In this document: positions 23,483-32,705 of the stretch, in pieces
How positions within the stretch are numbered: the stretch's first letter is position 1
Layout: every line of letters begins with the position of its first letter
Assembly (NCBI GenBank): GCA_046756405.1
Contig: JBHHWH010000016.1
Location: 1 to 37,598 of the forward strand
DNA from: JBHHWH01 sp046756405
GTDB lineage: Bacteria > Actinomycetota > Acidimicrobiia > Spongiisociales > ZC4RG35
Length of the DNA: 37,598 nucleotides
Reading direction: 5' to 3'
Notes under the pieces: generated by a model
What the model was told of the DNA's origin: nothing
Databases searched by the model: none
The model's input: only the letters and a program-made list of their open reading frames with translations
Translations under genes and position numbers: made by a program

Positions 23483-24310
23483 TCAGTGGCCGGGGATGGC
23501 GATGCGTCGTTCGTACCACTGGAGCAAGAGGCTGAGCACCAGGGTCAGCACCACGTAGATCACCATCAACACGAAGAAGGCCTCGCGAAACCGGAAGGTC
23601 GAACCCGAGTAGAGACGGGCGAGTTGGGTCATCTCCCGCACGGCCAACACCGACACCAGCGAGGTGTCCTTCATTAGCGAAATCAGGTCGTTGCCCAGGG
23701 CGGGAAGCATGTTCCGCACCGCCTGGGGAAGCACCACTTTGCGCATGATCTGACGGTCGGTGAGGCCTAGGGCCCGTCCAGCCTCGGACTGGGTGGCGGG
23801 AACCGATTGGATGCCCGCCCGGAACACCTCAGCTACGAAAGCCGCGTAGAAGAGGGAGAGGGCAGTCGCGGCCCTGAAAGCCTGGGGGATGGAGCGTGTG
23901 CTCAGGTTTATCAAGTCGGCGAAGTCGGGCACGAGGACCAGAGCCACGGCGAACATGAAGACGATGATGGGGATACCACGCACGAACTCGATGTAGACCG
24001 CGGCGATGTTCGAGATGTAAGGGTTCTTGCTCACTCGGGCCAGTCCGATGAACAAGCCAAGGAAGGTGGCGGCCACGAAGGATCCGATGGTGAGGTAGAA
24101 GGTGAGGAGAATCCCTTGGGCGAACCGAATCGGAATCGGAAAGATTCGGGTGAAGGCCTCCCTGTACTCCAGACTGAAGATGACCGCCAGGGTCATGGCG
24201 GCAATGATCGAGAGAAGTCCCACCAGCCACCACGGGAACTCCCGGGGGTCGAACTTGTAGAGGGCAGCGCCTGGGCCGGGCAGGATCTCTTCAGTGTCGT
24301 GGTGTGTCAT
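23483..24310 (-). CDS. Amino-acid ABC transporter permease (HisM/GlnP family)
   Basis: 275 residues with an N-terminal tail and about six membrane segments. The EAA loop is AGRALGLTDRQIMRKVVLPQ, and FVRGIPIIVFMF marks the polar-amino-acid permease family. It follows its binding-protein gene (24382) with a hairpin in between. No ATPase gene is next to it; the ATPase at 29159 or one elsewhere must power it. A single permease of this type would form a homodimer. The substrate is unknown. Confidence 0.92.
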   Translation of the reverse strand: MTHHDTEEILPGPGAALYKFDPREFPWWLVGLLSIIAAMTLAVIFSLEYREAFTRIFPIPIRFAQGILLTFYLTIGSFVAATFLGLFIGLARVSKNPYISNIAAVYIEFVRGIPIIVFMFAVALVLVPDFADLINLSTRSIPQAFRAATALSLFYAAFVAEVFRAGIQSVPATQSEAGRALGLTDRQIMRKVVLPQAVRNMLPALGNDLISLMKDTSLVSVLAVREMTQLARLYSGSTFRFREAFFVLMVIYVVLTLVLSLLLQWYERRIAIPGH

Positions 24311-24327
24311 CGGGTCTGGAAACTAAT

Positions 24328-24356
24328 GAGGAGCCGGGCGGAGTGCCCGGCTCCTC
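24328..24356 (-). terminator. Intergenic hairpin between binding protein and permease (minus operon)
   Basis: Perfect 12-bp stem (24328-24339 with 24345-24356, GAGGAGCCGGGC arm) and a 5-nt loop. It begins 25 nt after the binding-protein stop on the minus strand. It can act as a partial terminator or as a 3' block to RNA decay, giving more binding protein than permease. Confidence 0.75.
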
Positions 24357-24381
24357 TAAGTTTTCTGGGTCTGGCTGGTGA

Positions 24382-25230
24382 TCAGCCTTCGATGTCGTCG
24401 TAGGTGACCTGGAAGGCGTCGGTGAAGTATTTTCGACCCAGCGCCTCCAGGGTCCCGTCCTCCTTGAGCACCTTGAGGGCCTGGTTGACCGGTTCGACTA
24501 GGTCCGAGCCCTTCGGGAAGATGAATCCCAGAGGGTCGGACTGAAGCGGATCGTCGATCGTCTTGATCTGATCGGCGTTCTCGCCCACATAACCGAGCCC
24601 GGCAGCGTCGTCGATGATCACCGCGTCCACATCCCCGGCGATCAACGCCTGGATAGCGAGCCCGAACTGATCGAAGGCCTGAATGCGGTCGTCGCCCACC
24701 AGCTCCTTGGCCAGCTCAAAGTTGGTGGTACCCACCTGGGTGGCCACTATGGCGTCCGGGTCGTCGATCAGCGCCTGAGCCGTGGGGTAGCGATCGTCGT
24801 CCTTGCGGACGATGAACTTCTGCTCAACGACCATGTAAGGATCGGAGTAGTCCACGATCTGTCTTCGCTCATCGGTGATGGAGATCCCGTCGGCGGCGGT
24901 GTCCAGGTCACCCTGGGCGACGATGTCGATCACTGCCGGCCAGGCCGACTCGACGAATTCGGGCTTGCAGTTGAGCAGTTCGCATATGGCGGCCCAGGCG
25001 TCGTAGTCCCAGCCCTGTCCCTCAGTCTCTCCCTTGGGGATGTAGTTGAAGGGCAGGTAGGCGTTCTCAACGCCGACCGTGACCGTGCGCCCGCCTAAGT
25101 CGGGCAGTCCGGCTTCCGTTGTGGCCTGCGTGGCCTCTCCATCATCGCCGCCTCCACCTGTACCTGCGCAGGCGGCGACGACGATGGCGAACGCCGCTCC
25201 TAGGGCGAATAATCTGCGTTTTCTGGTCAT
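24382..25230 (-). CDS. Amino-acid ABC transporter substrate-binding lipoprotein
   Basis: 282 residues from ATG 25230, which has GGAGG 11 nt upstream; the in-frame ATG 25248 lies at that site itself. The lipobox is IVVAAC with Cys21, followed by a Gly-rich linker. The SBP family 3 fold is shown by YLPFNYIPKGETEGQGWDYD, AADGISITDERRQIVDYSDP and VATQVGTTNFELAKEL. The ligand is probably a polar amino acid; it is not defined by sequence. It diverges from the aapJ-like gene across about 180 nt (25231-25413), which holds both promoters, though no clear -35/-10 pair was recognised there. Confidence 0.92.
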   Translation of the reverse strand: MTRKRRLFALGAAFAIVVAACAGTGGGGDDGEATQATTEAGLPDLGGRTVTVGVENAYLPFNYIPKGETEGQGWDYDAWAAICELLNCKPEFVESAWPAVIDIVAQGDLDTAADGISITDERRQIVDYSDPYMVVEQKFIVRKDDDRYPTAQALIDDPDAIVATQVGTTNFELAKELVGDDRIQAFDQFGLAIQALIAGDVDAVIIDDAAGLGYVGENADQIKTIDDPLQSDPLGFIFPKGSDLVEPVNQALKVLKEDGTLEALGRKYFTDAFQVTYDDIEG

Positions 25231-25413
25231 GTTCGAATGGGCCTCCATTGCGGGTAAGAGCGAAGCGTATCAATACCGTTGGCCAAGTGTCGAACAGACT
25301 CCTGGCTGAGGAGAGACTTTTATGGCCGTGCCACCTGGAAAGCGATTAGGGTTCCGGGACCACTTCGCGTGTGGACCTGTCTGCACGCGTGTTTCCATGA
25401 ACACGGAGGAGAG

Positions 25414-26484
25414 ATGAAAAGAATCAAGCTCTGGGCGGGATTGACCGCCTTGTTGCTCATCTTCGCTGCCTGTACGGCTGGGGAGGATGGCACCGCCACC
25501 ACCCAGGCCCAGGCACAAGAGCAGCCGGCCGAGGAGGGAAGCCTCCTCGATACGGTGCGGGCTCGCGGCAAGGTGATCTGCGGCGTCAACGACGGACTGC
25601 CCGGCTTCGGTGTGGTCGACGAGGCTGGTAACTACACCGGTTTCGACGTCGACTTCTGCCGTGTCGTAGCCGCCGGCGTGCTCGGAGACGCCAACGCTGT
25701 CGAGTTCGTTCCGCTGACCGCGGAGGCTCGCTTCACTGCCCTCCAAGCAGGCGAGATCGACGTGCTCATCCGCAACACGACTTGGACTGCTACCCGTGAC
25801 GGTAACGAGGGTGTGAACTTCCTGTTCACTACCTTCTACGACGGTCAGGGAATGATGGTTCCGGCCAGCACCGGGTTCACCACCCTGGAAGACCTGGCGG
25901 ACGCCAACATCTGTGTGCTGTCGGGTACCACTACCGAGCTGAACCTGACATCGGTGTTCAACGCCCGTGGTATTCCGTTCAACCCGGTGGTGTTCGAGGA
26001 CAATGCTCAGCTTCGCCCGGCCTACGAGTCGGGTCAGTGTGAGGCCTGGACCTCCGACGCTTCCCAGCTCGCGGCGTTCAAGTCGGCCATCGAAGGCGAA
26101 GGCGGCGATGACCAGTTCATCATGGCGGAGATCATCTCCAAGGAGCCCCTGGGTCCGGCCGTCGCCGATGGCGACACCGACTGGGCGCAGGCCGTGGAGT
26201 GGTCTGTCATGGCGACTGTCCAGGCGTGGGAGTTTGGCCTGACCTCGGGGAATATCACCGGCTACAACGGCGACGACCCGAACATCCTGAACTTCCTCGG
26301 CAAGGACAACTTCGATCCGGGTCTGGGGCTCTCCCCTGACTTCGCGATCCAGGTCGTCACCCAGGTGGGTAACTACGAGGAGATCTTCAACCGGCACATC
26401 CCGGCCATCGGTCTCCAGCTCGCAGGTAGCCCGAACGACCTGTGGACCAACGGCGGCCTGATGTACGTCCCGCCTTACCGCTAG
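25414..26484 (+). CDS. aapJ: General L-amino acid ABC transporter binding lipoprotein, AapJ-like
   Basis: 356 residues from ATG 25414, with GGAGG (25405-25409) 4 nt upstream. The signal ends at lipobox FAAC (Cys20), so the protein is membrane-anchored, unlike the periplasmic AapJ of Proteobacteria. The AapJ type is shown by GLPGFGVVDEAGNYTGFDVD and by VLIRNTTWTATRDGNEGVNF; those proteins bind a broad range of L-amino acids. First gene of a four-gene set (binding protein, two permeases, ATPase). A hairpin follows 14 nt after its stop. Confidence 0.93.
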   Translation: MKRIKLWAGLTALLLIFAACTAGEDGTATTQAQAQEQPAEEGSLLDTVRARGKVICGVNDGLPGFGVVDEAGNYTGFDVDFCRVVAAGVLGDANAVEFVPLTAEARFTALQAGEIDVLIRNTTWTATRDGNEGVNFLFTTFYDGQGMMVPASTGFTTLEDLADANICVLSGTTTELNLTSVFNARGIPFNPVVFEDNAQLRPAYESGQCEAWTSDASQLAAFKSAIEGEGGDDQFIMAEIISKEPLGPAVADGDTDWAQAVEWSVMATVQAWEFGLTSGNITGYNGDDPNILNFLGKDNFDPGLGLSPDFAIQVVTQVGNYEEIFNRHIPAIGLQLAGSPNDLWTNGGLMYVPPYR

Positions 26485-26498
26485 TCAAAGAGAAGTGA

Positions 26499-26529
26499 AG
26501 TGGGGGTGGCCCTCAGGGTCACCCCCACT
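26499..26529 (+). terminator. Intergenic hairpin between aapJ and aapQ
   Basis: A 14-bp stem (26499-26512 with 26516-26529) with one G-T wobble and loop TCA. It sits 14 nt after the aapJ stop and 15 nt before the aapQ ATG. It probably limits read-through to the permease genes or stabilises aapJ mRNA. Confidence 0.75.
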
Positions 26530-26544
26530 CACCCCTTTCTCTAG

Positions 26545-27762
26545 ATGGCGACGACGCAGGAGAAGACAGCAAGGGAACTGGCGCGCCCGCCCTTCTGGCG
26601 TGACGTAAGGGTCCTGCGCGTTGTGGGCCAGATCGTTGCCGTCGTTGCCGTTTTTCTTTTCCTTCGCTGGCTCTTCAACAACCTGGTGGACAACCTCAAC
26701 CGCCTCGGTATCTCCACCTCTTTCGATTTCCTCTTCGGACCCACCAACTTCCAGGTTCCGTTCAACTCCGAGTTCGACCCCCGGTCGCCGGTATGGAACA
26801 TGACTTTGGTGGGGGTGAAGAACACCTTCCTCGCCGGTTTCTTCGGGATTCTCTTCGCTTCTGTGTTGGGGCTCATCGTTGGTGTCTCCCGCCTCTCCGA
26901 GAACTGGCTGGTGGCCAAGCTGGCCGCCTTTTATGTCGAGCTGTTCCGCAACATCCCTCCCCTGGTCATCATCATCTTTTTCGGTTTTGCTGTTTTCACC
27001 TTCGGTCCGCTTCCCCTCTTCGCTGATAGCTGGGAGGTCAATCTGCCGGGCTCCGGCGACAACCTCCTCATCATCAACAACGATCGCTGGGGTGTCCCCG
27101 GCTTCACCCGTGCCGGCGATTTGGGTGTCTTTTTCCTAGTCCTTGGCATCGGTGTCATCGTTGCCGCCTTCGTGTGGCGCTGGCGGACCCGGATCTTCGA
27201 CGCCACGGGTCAACCGCATCACCGCGTGCTGTGGTTCCTCGGGGTATTGCTCGGTTTCTTTGTTGTTGGCTATTTCGCCACCGGCCAGCCCTTCGACATG
27301 TCCTGGCCGGCCCTGTCGGAGAATCGCCGGCGGATCGACGGCGGATTTGAGATGAACTGGGGCTTCATCTCGGTGACCGCCGGGCTCGGTCTCTACACCG
27401 CGAGTCACATAGGCGAGATCATCCGTGGCTCGATTCTGGCGGTGCCCCACGGCCAGACCGAGGCCGCTAACGCCCTGGCCCTGAGCGGGTTTCAGAGGTA
27501 CCGCTTCGTGATCCTTCCTCAGGCGATGCGGATTGCCCTTCCCCCCACGATCAACCAGTACCTGAACCTGGTCAAGAACACCTCCCTGGGCATCGCCGTG
27601 GCCTACGCCGAGATCACGGCGCTTACCAAGACGTCTATTGGCAACGGCCGACCGGCCGTGCAGTCGATTCTCATCCTGATGGCCGTGTATCTCGCCTTCT
27701 CCCTGTCCATCTCGGCGATCCTCAACGTGGTGAACCGGCGAATGCAACTGGTGACGCGATGA
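26545..27762 (+). CDS. aapQ: General L-amino acid ABC transporter permease, AapQ-like
   Basis: 405 residues, the longer size typical of AapQ, with a large extracytoplasmic insertion between the first and later membrane spans. Early FGPTNFQVPFNSEFDPRSP and VWNMTLVGVKNTFLAG match the family; the EAA loop is ANALALSGFQRYRFVILPQA. Its stop overlaps the aapM start by ATGA (27759-27762). A rather T-rich codon pattern within the membrane spans is normal for such proteins. It forms a heterodimer with AapM in known systems. Confidence 0.92.
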   Translation: MATTQEKTARELARPPFWRDVRVLRVVGQIVAVVAVFLFLRWLFNNLVDNLNRLGISTSFDFLFGPTNFQVPFNSEFDPRSPVWNMTLVGVKNTFLAGFFGILFASVLGLIVGVSRLSENWLVAKLAAFYVELFRNIPPLVIIIFFGFAVFTFGPLPLFADSWEVNLPGSGDNLLIINNDRWGVPGFTRAGDLGVFFLVLGIGVIVAAFVWRWRTRIFDATGQPHHRVLWFLGVLLGFFVVGYFATGQPFDMSWPALSENRRRIDGGFEMNWGFISVTAGLGLYTASHIGEIIRGSILAVPHGQTEAANALALSGFQRYRFVILPQAMRIALPPTINQYLNLVKNTSLGIAVAYAEITALTKTSIGNGRPAVQSILILMAVYLAFSLSISAILNVVNRRMQLVTR

Positions 27763-29162
27763 CCTCGCTCTCGCTTCCCCCTGTCATCCGCGAGAACCCC
27801 ACCGAATGGGTGCGGGTGCGCCTGTTCAAGAACTGGTGGTCGGGGGTAGTGACCGTCGTGCTGGCGCCGGTGGTTGTGTACGGGGCCTACAGGGCCTTCC
27901 GCTTCTTCTTCGTCACCGGCCAGTGGGAAGCCGTCCAGGTGAACCTGACCCTGTTTATGCAGGGGACCTTCCCCCGGGAAGAGCAGTGGCGTTTGGTAGC
28001 ACAGATGATCATCTTCGGCCTTGCCTTCGGTGTGGGCGCGGGAACGAATTCGGCGGCAAGTCAGGATCGAGCCCAGGATGCCGGGCTTCCCTACGAACGG
28101 GGCAGCCTCGTGGAGACCCTCAAGCGGATGTGGTCCCTGGTCTTCTTTATCGCCCTGCTGCTATTCCTCGCCACCAGCGACGAAACAGGAGGGTTGGTCG
28201 GGCCCTTCCTGGTGATAGCGGTGGTGGCCGTAGCAGCCTATGTCGGATATCAGGCTCATCGGTTACCGCGGCGGCTTCGCAACCTTGGTTGGTTGCTCAC
28301 CCTGACCTTGTTGATCGCCGGCTTCCAGGTGGTGTCAGGGTTTGACGCTGGGGGATGGACTCCCCTGGGGATCATTTTCGGAGTTGCTGCTTTCATCTCG
28401 GTGCCGGTAGAGCGGGTCGAGTCCACTCCACTTCGGGTCGGGATTCGTATAGGCGCGGCGGCGGTGGCCGCGGTGGCGGTAAGGGTCGTCTACGCCGTGG
28501 TGGATGCTCCGGGGATCGGGTGGGACGAGTGGTCCGGGCTGCACTTGACCCTCATGGTGTCTGCGCTGGCGATCGTCCTCGCCTTCCCCCTCGGCCTGTT
28601 GCTGGCCCTGGCCCGACGCTCCACCCTGCCCGCTCTGCGGCTGATCGCCACCGGATACATAGAGCTGATTCGGGGTGTCCCCTTGATCTCGCTGCTGTTC
28701 ATGGGTCAGTTCATCCTCGGCCTGATGCTCCCTGCGGGAACCCAGCTCTCCGACATAACCCGGGCGATCGCGGCGATGACGCTATTCACCGCCGCCTACG
28801 TAGCCGAGATCGTCCGCGGCGGGCTTCAGGGACTTCCTCCAGGTCAGACCGAGGCCGGGCAGGCCCTTGGCCTCAGCCAAGCGACCATCATGCGTCGCAT
28901 CGTTCTCCCTCAGGCCCTGAGGGCGGTGATCCCGGCGATGGTCGGGCAGTTCATCTCCCTGTTCAAGGACTCGTCGCTGCTGTTCATCATCGGCATTGTC
29001 GAGTTCCTGGGTGTGAGGCGAATCGTCCACACCCAGGAGGCCTTCCGAGCAGTGGGAATCGCGGAGACACTGGTATTCGTTGCTATCGGCTACTGGGCCT
29101 TTGCCTTTGCGATGTCACGCGAGAGTCAGAGATTGGAGCGTAAATTGCGGGTGAGCAGATGA
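27759..29162 (+). CDS. aapM: General L-amino acid ABC transporter permease, AapM-like
   Basis: 467 residues, longer than typical AapM. The first 240 residues hold several membrane helices and an apparent extra hydrophobic region; the C-terminal part is the transporter core with EIVRGGLQGLPPGQTEAGQA and IMRRIVLPQALRAVIPAM as the EAA loop. Overlaps aapQ and aapP by 4 nt each, so all three are translationally coupled. Confidence 0.9.
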   Translation: MTSLSLPPVIRENPTEWVRVRLFKNWWSGVVTVVLAPVVVYGAYRAFRFFFVTGQWEAVQVNLTLFMQGTFPREEQWRLVAQMIIFGLAFGVGAGTNSAASQDRAQDAGLPYERGSLVETLKRMWSLVFFIALLLFLATSDETGGLVGPFLVIAVVAVAAYVGYQAHRLPRRLRNLGWLLTLTLLIAGFQVVSGFDAGGWTPLGIIFGVAAFISVPVERVESTPLRVGIRIGAAAVAAVAVRVVYAVVDAPGIGWDEWSGLHLTLMVSALAIVLAFPLGLLLALARRSTLPALRLIATGYIELIRGVPLISLLFMGQFILGLMLPAGTQLSDITRAIAAMTLFTAAYVAEIVRGGLQGLPPGQTEAGQALGLSQATIMRRIVLPQALRAVIPAMVGQFISLFKDSSLLFIIGIVEFLGVRRIVHTQEAFRAVGIAETLVFVAIGYWAFAFAMSRESQRLERKLRVSR

Positions 29163-29941
29163 CTACAGAACGAACCCCCCAAGTGTTTTCCGACGCCACC
29201 AAGGCCAAGGGCGAGGCGATTATCGAGGTGATCGACGTCGACAAGTTCTTTGGTGACTTCCAGGCGTTGAAGGACATCAACATGAACGTGGGCCGCCAGG
29301 AGGTGGTGGTGGTGATCGGGCCCTCGGGCTCGGGCAAGTCGACCCTCATCCGGTGTATCAACCGACTAGAGAAGCACGACCGCGGCACGATCATCGTTGA
29401 CGGCATCGAGCTTTCCGACGACATCCGCAACATCCAGGAGATCCGTCGTGAGACAGGGATGGTCTTCCAGCAATTCAACCTTTTCCCTCACTTGACGGTC
29501 ATCGACAACATCACCCTGGCTCCGCGACAGGTGCGCCACATGCCCAAGGACGAGGCCGAGGAGCTGGCCATGCAGCTCTTGGAGAGGGTGGGCATCCCGG
29601 AGCAGGCGAGGAAGTATCCGGGCCAGCTCTCGGGTGGCCAGCAGCAGCGAGTGGCTATAGCTAGGGCGCTGGCCATGAAGCCGAAGGTGATGCTCTTCGA
29701 TGAGCCCACCTCCGCCCTAGACCCGGAGATGATCAAGGAAGTGCTCGATGTGATGGTCGAACTGGCTCAGGGCGGGATGACCATGATCGTGGTCACCCAT
29801 GAGATGGGTTTCGCCCGGGCGGTGGCCGACAGGGTGGTGTTCATGTCGGACGGTCAGATCGTCGAAGTGGGTACCCCGGAACACTTCTTCACCAGTCCCA
29901 CCGAGGAGCGAACAAAGTTGTTCCTCAGCCAAATCCTCTGA
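29159..29941 (+). CDS. aapP: Amino-acid ABC transporter ATP-binding protein, AapP/GlnQ-like
   Basis: 260 residues. Walker A GPSGSGKS (54-61), ABC signature LSGGQQQR (about 158-165), Walker B VMLFDEPTSALDPE. The N-terminus has about 20 extra residues before the first strand. It is the only ABC ATPase in the window; it belongs to the aapJQM operon and is a candidate to power the minus-strand permease at 23483 as well. Confidence 0.95.
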   Translation: MTTERTPQVFSDATKAKGEAIIEVIDVDKFFGDFQALKDINMNVGRQEVVVVIGPSGSGKSTLIRCINRLEKHDRGTIIVDGIELSDDIRNIQEIRRETGMVFQQFNLFPHLTVIDNITLAPRQVRHMPKDEAEELAMQLLERVGIPEQARKYPGQLSGGQQQRVAIARALAMKPKVMLFDEPTSALDPEMIKEVLDVMVELAQGGMTMIVVTHEMGFARAVADRVVFMSDGQIVEVGTPEHFFTSPTEERTKLFLSQIL

Positions 29942-29991
29942 CTTTGCTGGTACAAGCGTGCAGACTGGCCCGGTAAGCCTGTCCCGCGTCC

Positions 29992-31098
29992 ATGTCCAGA
30001 TCCGCCTTCAAGTTTCTTGTCGTGTTCATCGGAGGGTCCCTGCTCGGGGTCGCCTCCTTCACCGTCTGGGCTGCCGGGCGCCCGTCTGAGGTACCTCGTC
30101 CCGTAGCCCTGGCGGCTACTACCACTGTTCCTCCTACGACGACCCTGTCTCCGGTCACCACCCTTCCCCAGCCGACCACCACGACGACCCTCCCCGCTAC
30201 GACCACGACCCTTCCCCCCAAGGGGACCCTGATCATCCAGGGCGCCGGTGACGTGGCCCTGGATCCCGACTACATCCCGGTCTTTCGTACGGAGGGATAC
30301 GACTACGCCTTTTCGGGTCTGGAGGGGCTGTTCCTCGAGGACGATCTCACGGTGGTCAATCTGGAGTGCACCCCCTCCGACCTGGGGCAGCCGTTGGTCA
30401 AAGACTTCACGTTCCGCTGTCCCACCGAAGCGCTGCCGGCCCTGATAAACAACGGCGTCGAAGTGGCCAACATGGGCAACAATCATTCGGGCGATTTCGG
30501 TAAGGAGGCCCTGGTCGACGGTCGACAGCAGCTCATCGCCGCCGGTGTGGCTCCGGTGGGAGCGGGCAAGGACGGCGACGAGGCGGGGGCGCCGGCCCTC
30601 TTCGAGATGAAGGGCTGGACGATCGCGGTGTTGGGGTTCGGGGGAGTAGCGCCTGACCCGAGCTGGTACGCCCATGACCACCGTCCGGGGATGCGCGACG
30701 GTGACCATACCGATCAGATGGTGGAGGCGGTGGAGGCCGCGGCTCAGGTAGCCGACCTGGTGATCGTCACCATCCACTGGGGCTTCGAACTGGAGACCGA
30801 GCCGAACCCGGGTGACAGGGAGCGGGCTGAGGCGATGATCGCCGCCGGGGCCGATATCATCCTCGGACATCATCAGCACCGGCTCAACCCCCTGGAGATG
30901 ATCGACGGGTCCGCGGTCTTCTGGGGCTTGGGGAACTTCATCTGGCCCCAGAATTCGATACCGAGCGCGACAACGGCGGTGGCCCGGGTCGTGGTCCATC
31001 CGGACGGCACAATCGAGGCCTGCATGATCCCGGCGTTCATCAAGACCCACGGCCGTCCGGTGATCACAGGCGAGGCGGAGTGCGGGCCTGGCGTGTGA
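29992..31098 (+). CDS. CapA-family exported protein (PGA_cap metallophosphatase-like fold)
   Basis: 368 residues. A membrane anchor (about 5-28) and a Thr/Pro stalk (about 42-75) lead to a CapA domain. Family motifs are GAGDVALD, VVNLECTPS, MGNNHSGDFG (usually NNHxxDxG), TIHWGFELE and GHHQHRLNP, so metal-binding residues are kept. CapA-type proteins are tied to poly-gamma-glutamate capsule, but many members in Actinomycetota are not next to capB/capC, and none is here, so a general envelope hydrolase role is equally possible. Followed 4 nt later by the beta-propeller gene. Confidence 0.87.
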   Translation: MSRSAFKFLVVFIGGSLLGVASFTVWAAGRPSEVPRPVALAATTTVPPTTTLSPVTTLPQPTTTTTLPATTTTLPPKGTLIIQGAGDVALDPDYIPVFRTEGYDYAFSGLEGLFLEDDLTVVNLECTPSDLGQPLVKDFTFRCPTEALPALINNGVEVANMGNNHSGDFGKEALVDGRQQLIAAGVAPVGAGKDGDEAGAPALFEMKGWTIAVLGFGGVAPDPSWYAHDHRPGMRDGDHTDQMVEAVEAAAQVADLVIVTIHWGFELETEPNPGDRERAEAMIAAGADIILGHHQHRLNPLEMIDGSAVFWGLGNFIWPQNSIPSATTAVARVVVHPDGTIEACMIPAFIKTHGRPVITGEAECGPGV

Positions 31099-31102
31099 TC
31101 CC

Positions 31103-32674
31103 ATGAGACGACGCCTGGGGCCCGGCGTGCCGGCAGTCGTGGTCCTGGCGGGTATTGCCCTGGGCTTCCTCGCCTTCTTCCTCGTTCGACCCGAACCGAC
31201 CGCGGCACCGACGGCGGCGCTGACCACCGTGTCCGTCGCCCGGACTCCGCCTCCCTCTACGGTTCCACCGACGGTGGCGCCGCCGACAACTTCACTTCCA
31301 GCCACAACCACGACCACGGTGGTGGTCCGTGAGTTGGGAACGGTCCCCGGTTGGACCGTGGGTCTTCCCTGGGGGAACGTGCCGGGGGTCACTATGTTCC
31401 GCGGCAACCCCACCCGCACCTTCTACGGGACGGGTCCGGTGACGGCGGCACCCCACGAACTGTGGCGCTATCCCGAAGCCCCTATGTGCCGCACCTCGAT
31501 CAGCAGCGGAGAGAAGAAGGTGTGGTGTGGTCTTGGGTGGACAGGCCAGCCGGTGGTCTGGGAGAGGCCCGATGGGATCACCGAAGTCATCTTCGGTGCC
31601 TACGACGGGGCGGTGCACTTCGTCGACGCCGCCACCGGTGCCGATCTGCGCCCAACCTTTCGCACCGGGGACATCATCAAGGGTTCGGTGACCCTCGATC
31701 CCGACGGCTTTCCTCTCCTCTACTTCGGGTCACGAGACAACAGACTTCGCATCATCGCCCTTGACCGGGACGAGCCCACCCTTCTGTGGTCTTTGGATGC
31801 CAGCGAGGTTCGCGGGATCTGGAACAACGACTGGGATGCGAATCCGGTGATCGTCGACGACGTGCTCTACGAGGGAGGTGAGAACGGCTGGTTCTTCGCC
31901 TACCAGCTGAACCGTCGCATCGACGGTGACGGTCTGGTGGAGGTAGCTCCTGTCCAATTGCTGGCCATCCCCGGCTACGACGCCGATCTGATCGCCAGGT
32001 CCGGTCGGAACCTCTCCATCGAGAACTCGCCGGTTCTCTTCGGACGGAGGGTCTACTTCGCCAACTCGGGGGGCCGGGTGGTAGGGCTCGACACCTCGCG
32101 GATTCTCGAAGGGGTGGCGCCCGTCGTCTTCGACTTCTGGGCCGGGGGAGACATCGACGCCACCATGGTGGTGGACCCCGATGGGTTTCTCTATGTGGGT
32201 ATCGAACACGAGCCCTCCCAGATGGGGCCGGTGGAGTTAGCCCGCAATCGGGAGGTAGGGCAACTCCTTAAGCTCGACCCCTACACGGAAGGCGATCCTC
32301 TGGTGTGGAGTATCGACCTCACCGATGGCAGCTTTGATGCCGGCGTCTGGGCCACTCCCGCCCTCTTCGAGGGCTTCCTCTACGTCAACACCCACAACGG
32401 TGAGCTGCTGGTCGTGGACAGCACCTCAGGCGAGATCGTCTGGAGGGAAGAAGTGGGCTGGCACTCCTGGTCCTCGCCGGTGGTGGTGGACGGAGTGCTG
32501 GTGGTGGCGACCTGTAGCGGTGAGCTGCGGGGATACGACCTGGCCGAACCCGAAGCCCCAAGGCGGTTATGGGCCGTCGACCTGGGGGGAACCTGCGTCG
32601 AGGCGACCCCAGCGGTCTGGGAGGGCACCATCTACCTGGGTACTCGCGACGGCTACCTCAGGGCTTTCCGTTGA
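31103..32674 (+). CDS. Membrane-anchored PQQ-like beta-propeller protein
   Basis: 523 residues: N-terminal membrane segment (about 9-28), Thr/Pro stalk (about 33-76), then a beta-propeller built from repeats of the type GAYDGAVHFVDAATGADL, YFANSGGRVVGLDT, NTHNGELLVVDSTSGEIV and GTRDGYLRAFR. These are PQQ/outer-membrane-assembly-like blades. There is no evidence for a bound PQQ or an enzyme active site; a scaffold or binding role is more likely. Three cysteines occur in the first blade region (PMCRTS, VWCGLG) and later (VATCSG, GGTCVE). It shares an operon with the CapA-like gene. Confidence 0.85.
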   Translation: MRRRLGPGVPAVVVLAGIALGFLAFFLVRPEPTAAPTAALTTVSVARTPPPSTVPPTVAPPTTSLPATTTTTVVVRELGTVPGWTVGLPWGNVPGVTMFRGNPTRTFYGTGPVTAAPHELWRYPEAPMCRTSISSGEKKVWCGLGWTGQPVVWERPDGITEVIFGAYDGAVHFVDAATGADLRPTFRTGDIIKGSVTLDPDGFPLLYFGSRDNRLRIIALDRDEPTLLWSLDASEVRGIWNNDWDANPVIVDDVLYEGGENGWFFAYQLNRRIDGDGLVEVAPVQLLAIPGYDADLIARSGRNLSIENSPVLFGRRVYFANSGGRVVGLDTSRILEGVAPVVFDFWAGGDIDATMVVDPDGFLYVGIEHEPSQMGPVELARNREVGQLLKLDPYTEGDPLVWSIDLTDGSFDAGVWATPALFEGFLYVNTHNGELLVVDSTSGEIVWREEVGWHSWSSPVVVDGVLVVATCSGELRGYDLAEPEAPRRLWAVDLGGTCVEATPAVWEGTIYLGTRDGYLRAFR

Positions 32675-32698
32675 ACACGCTCCCGTGAGCCATATGAT
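32671..32698 (+). promoter_or_regulatory. Promoter of the lipoprotein gene (leaderless type)
   Basis: TTGAAC (32671-32676) and TATGAT (32693-32698) are 16 nt apart, and TATGAT lies 7 nt before ATG 32706. The -35 overlaps the stop codon of the preceding gene. Confidence 0.65.
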
Positions 32699-32705
32699 CT
32701 CGACG

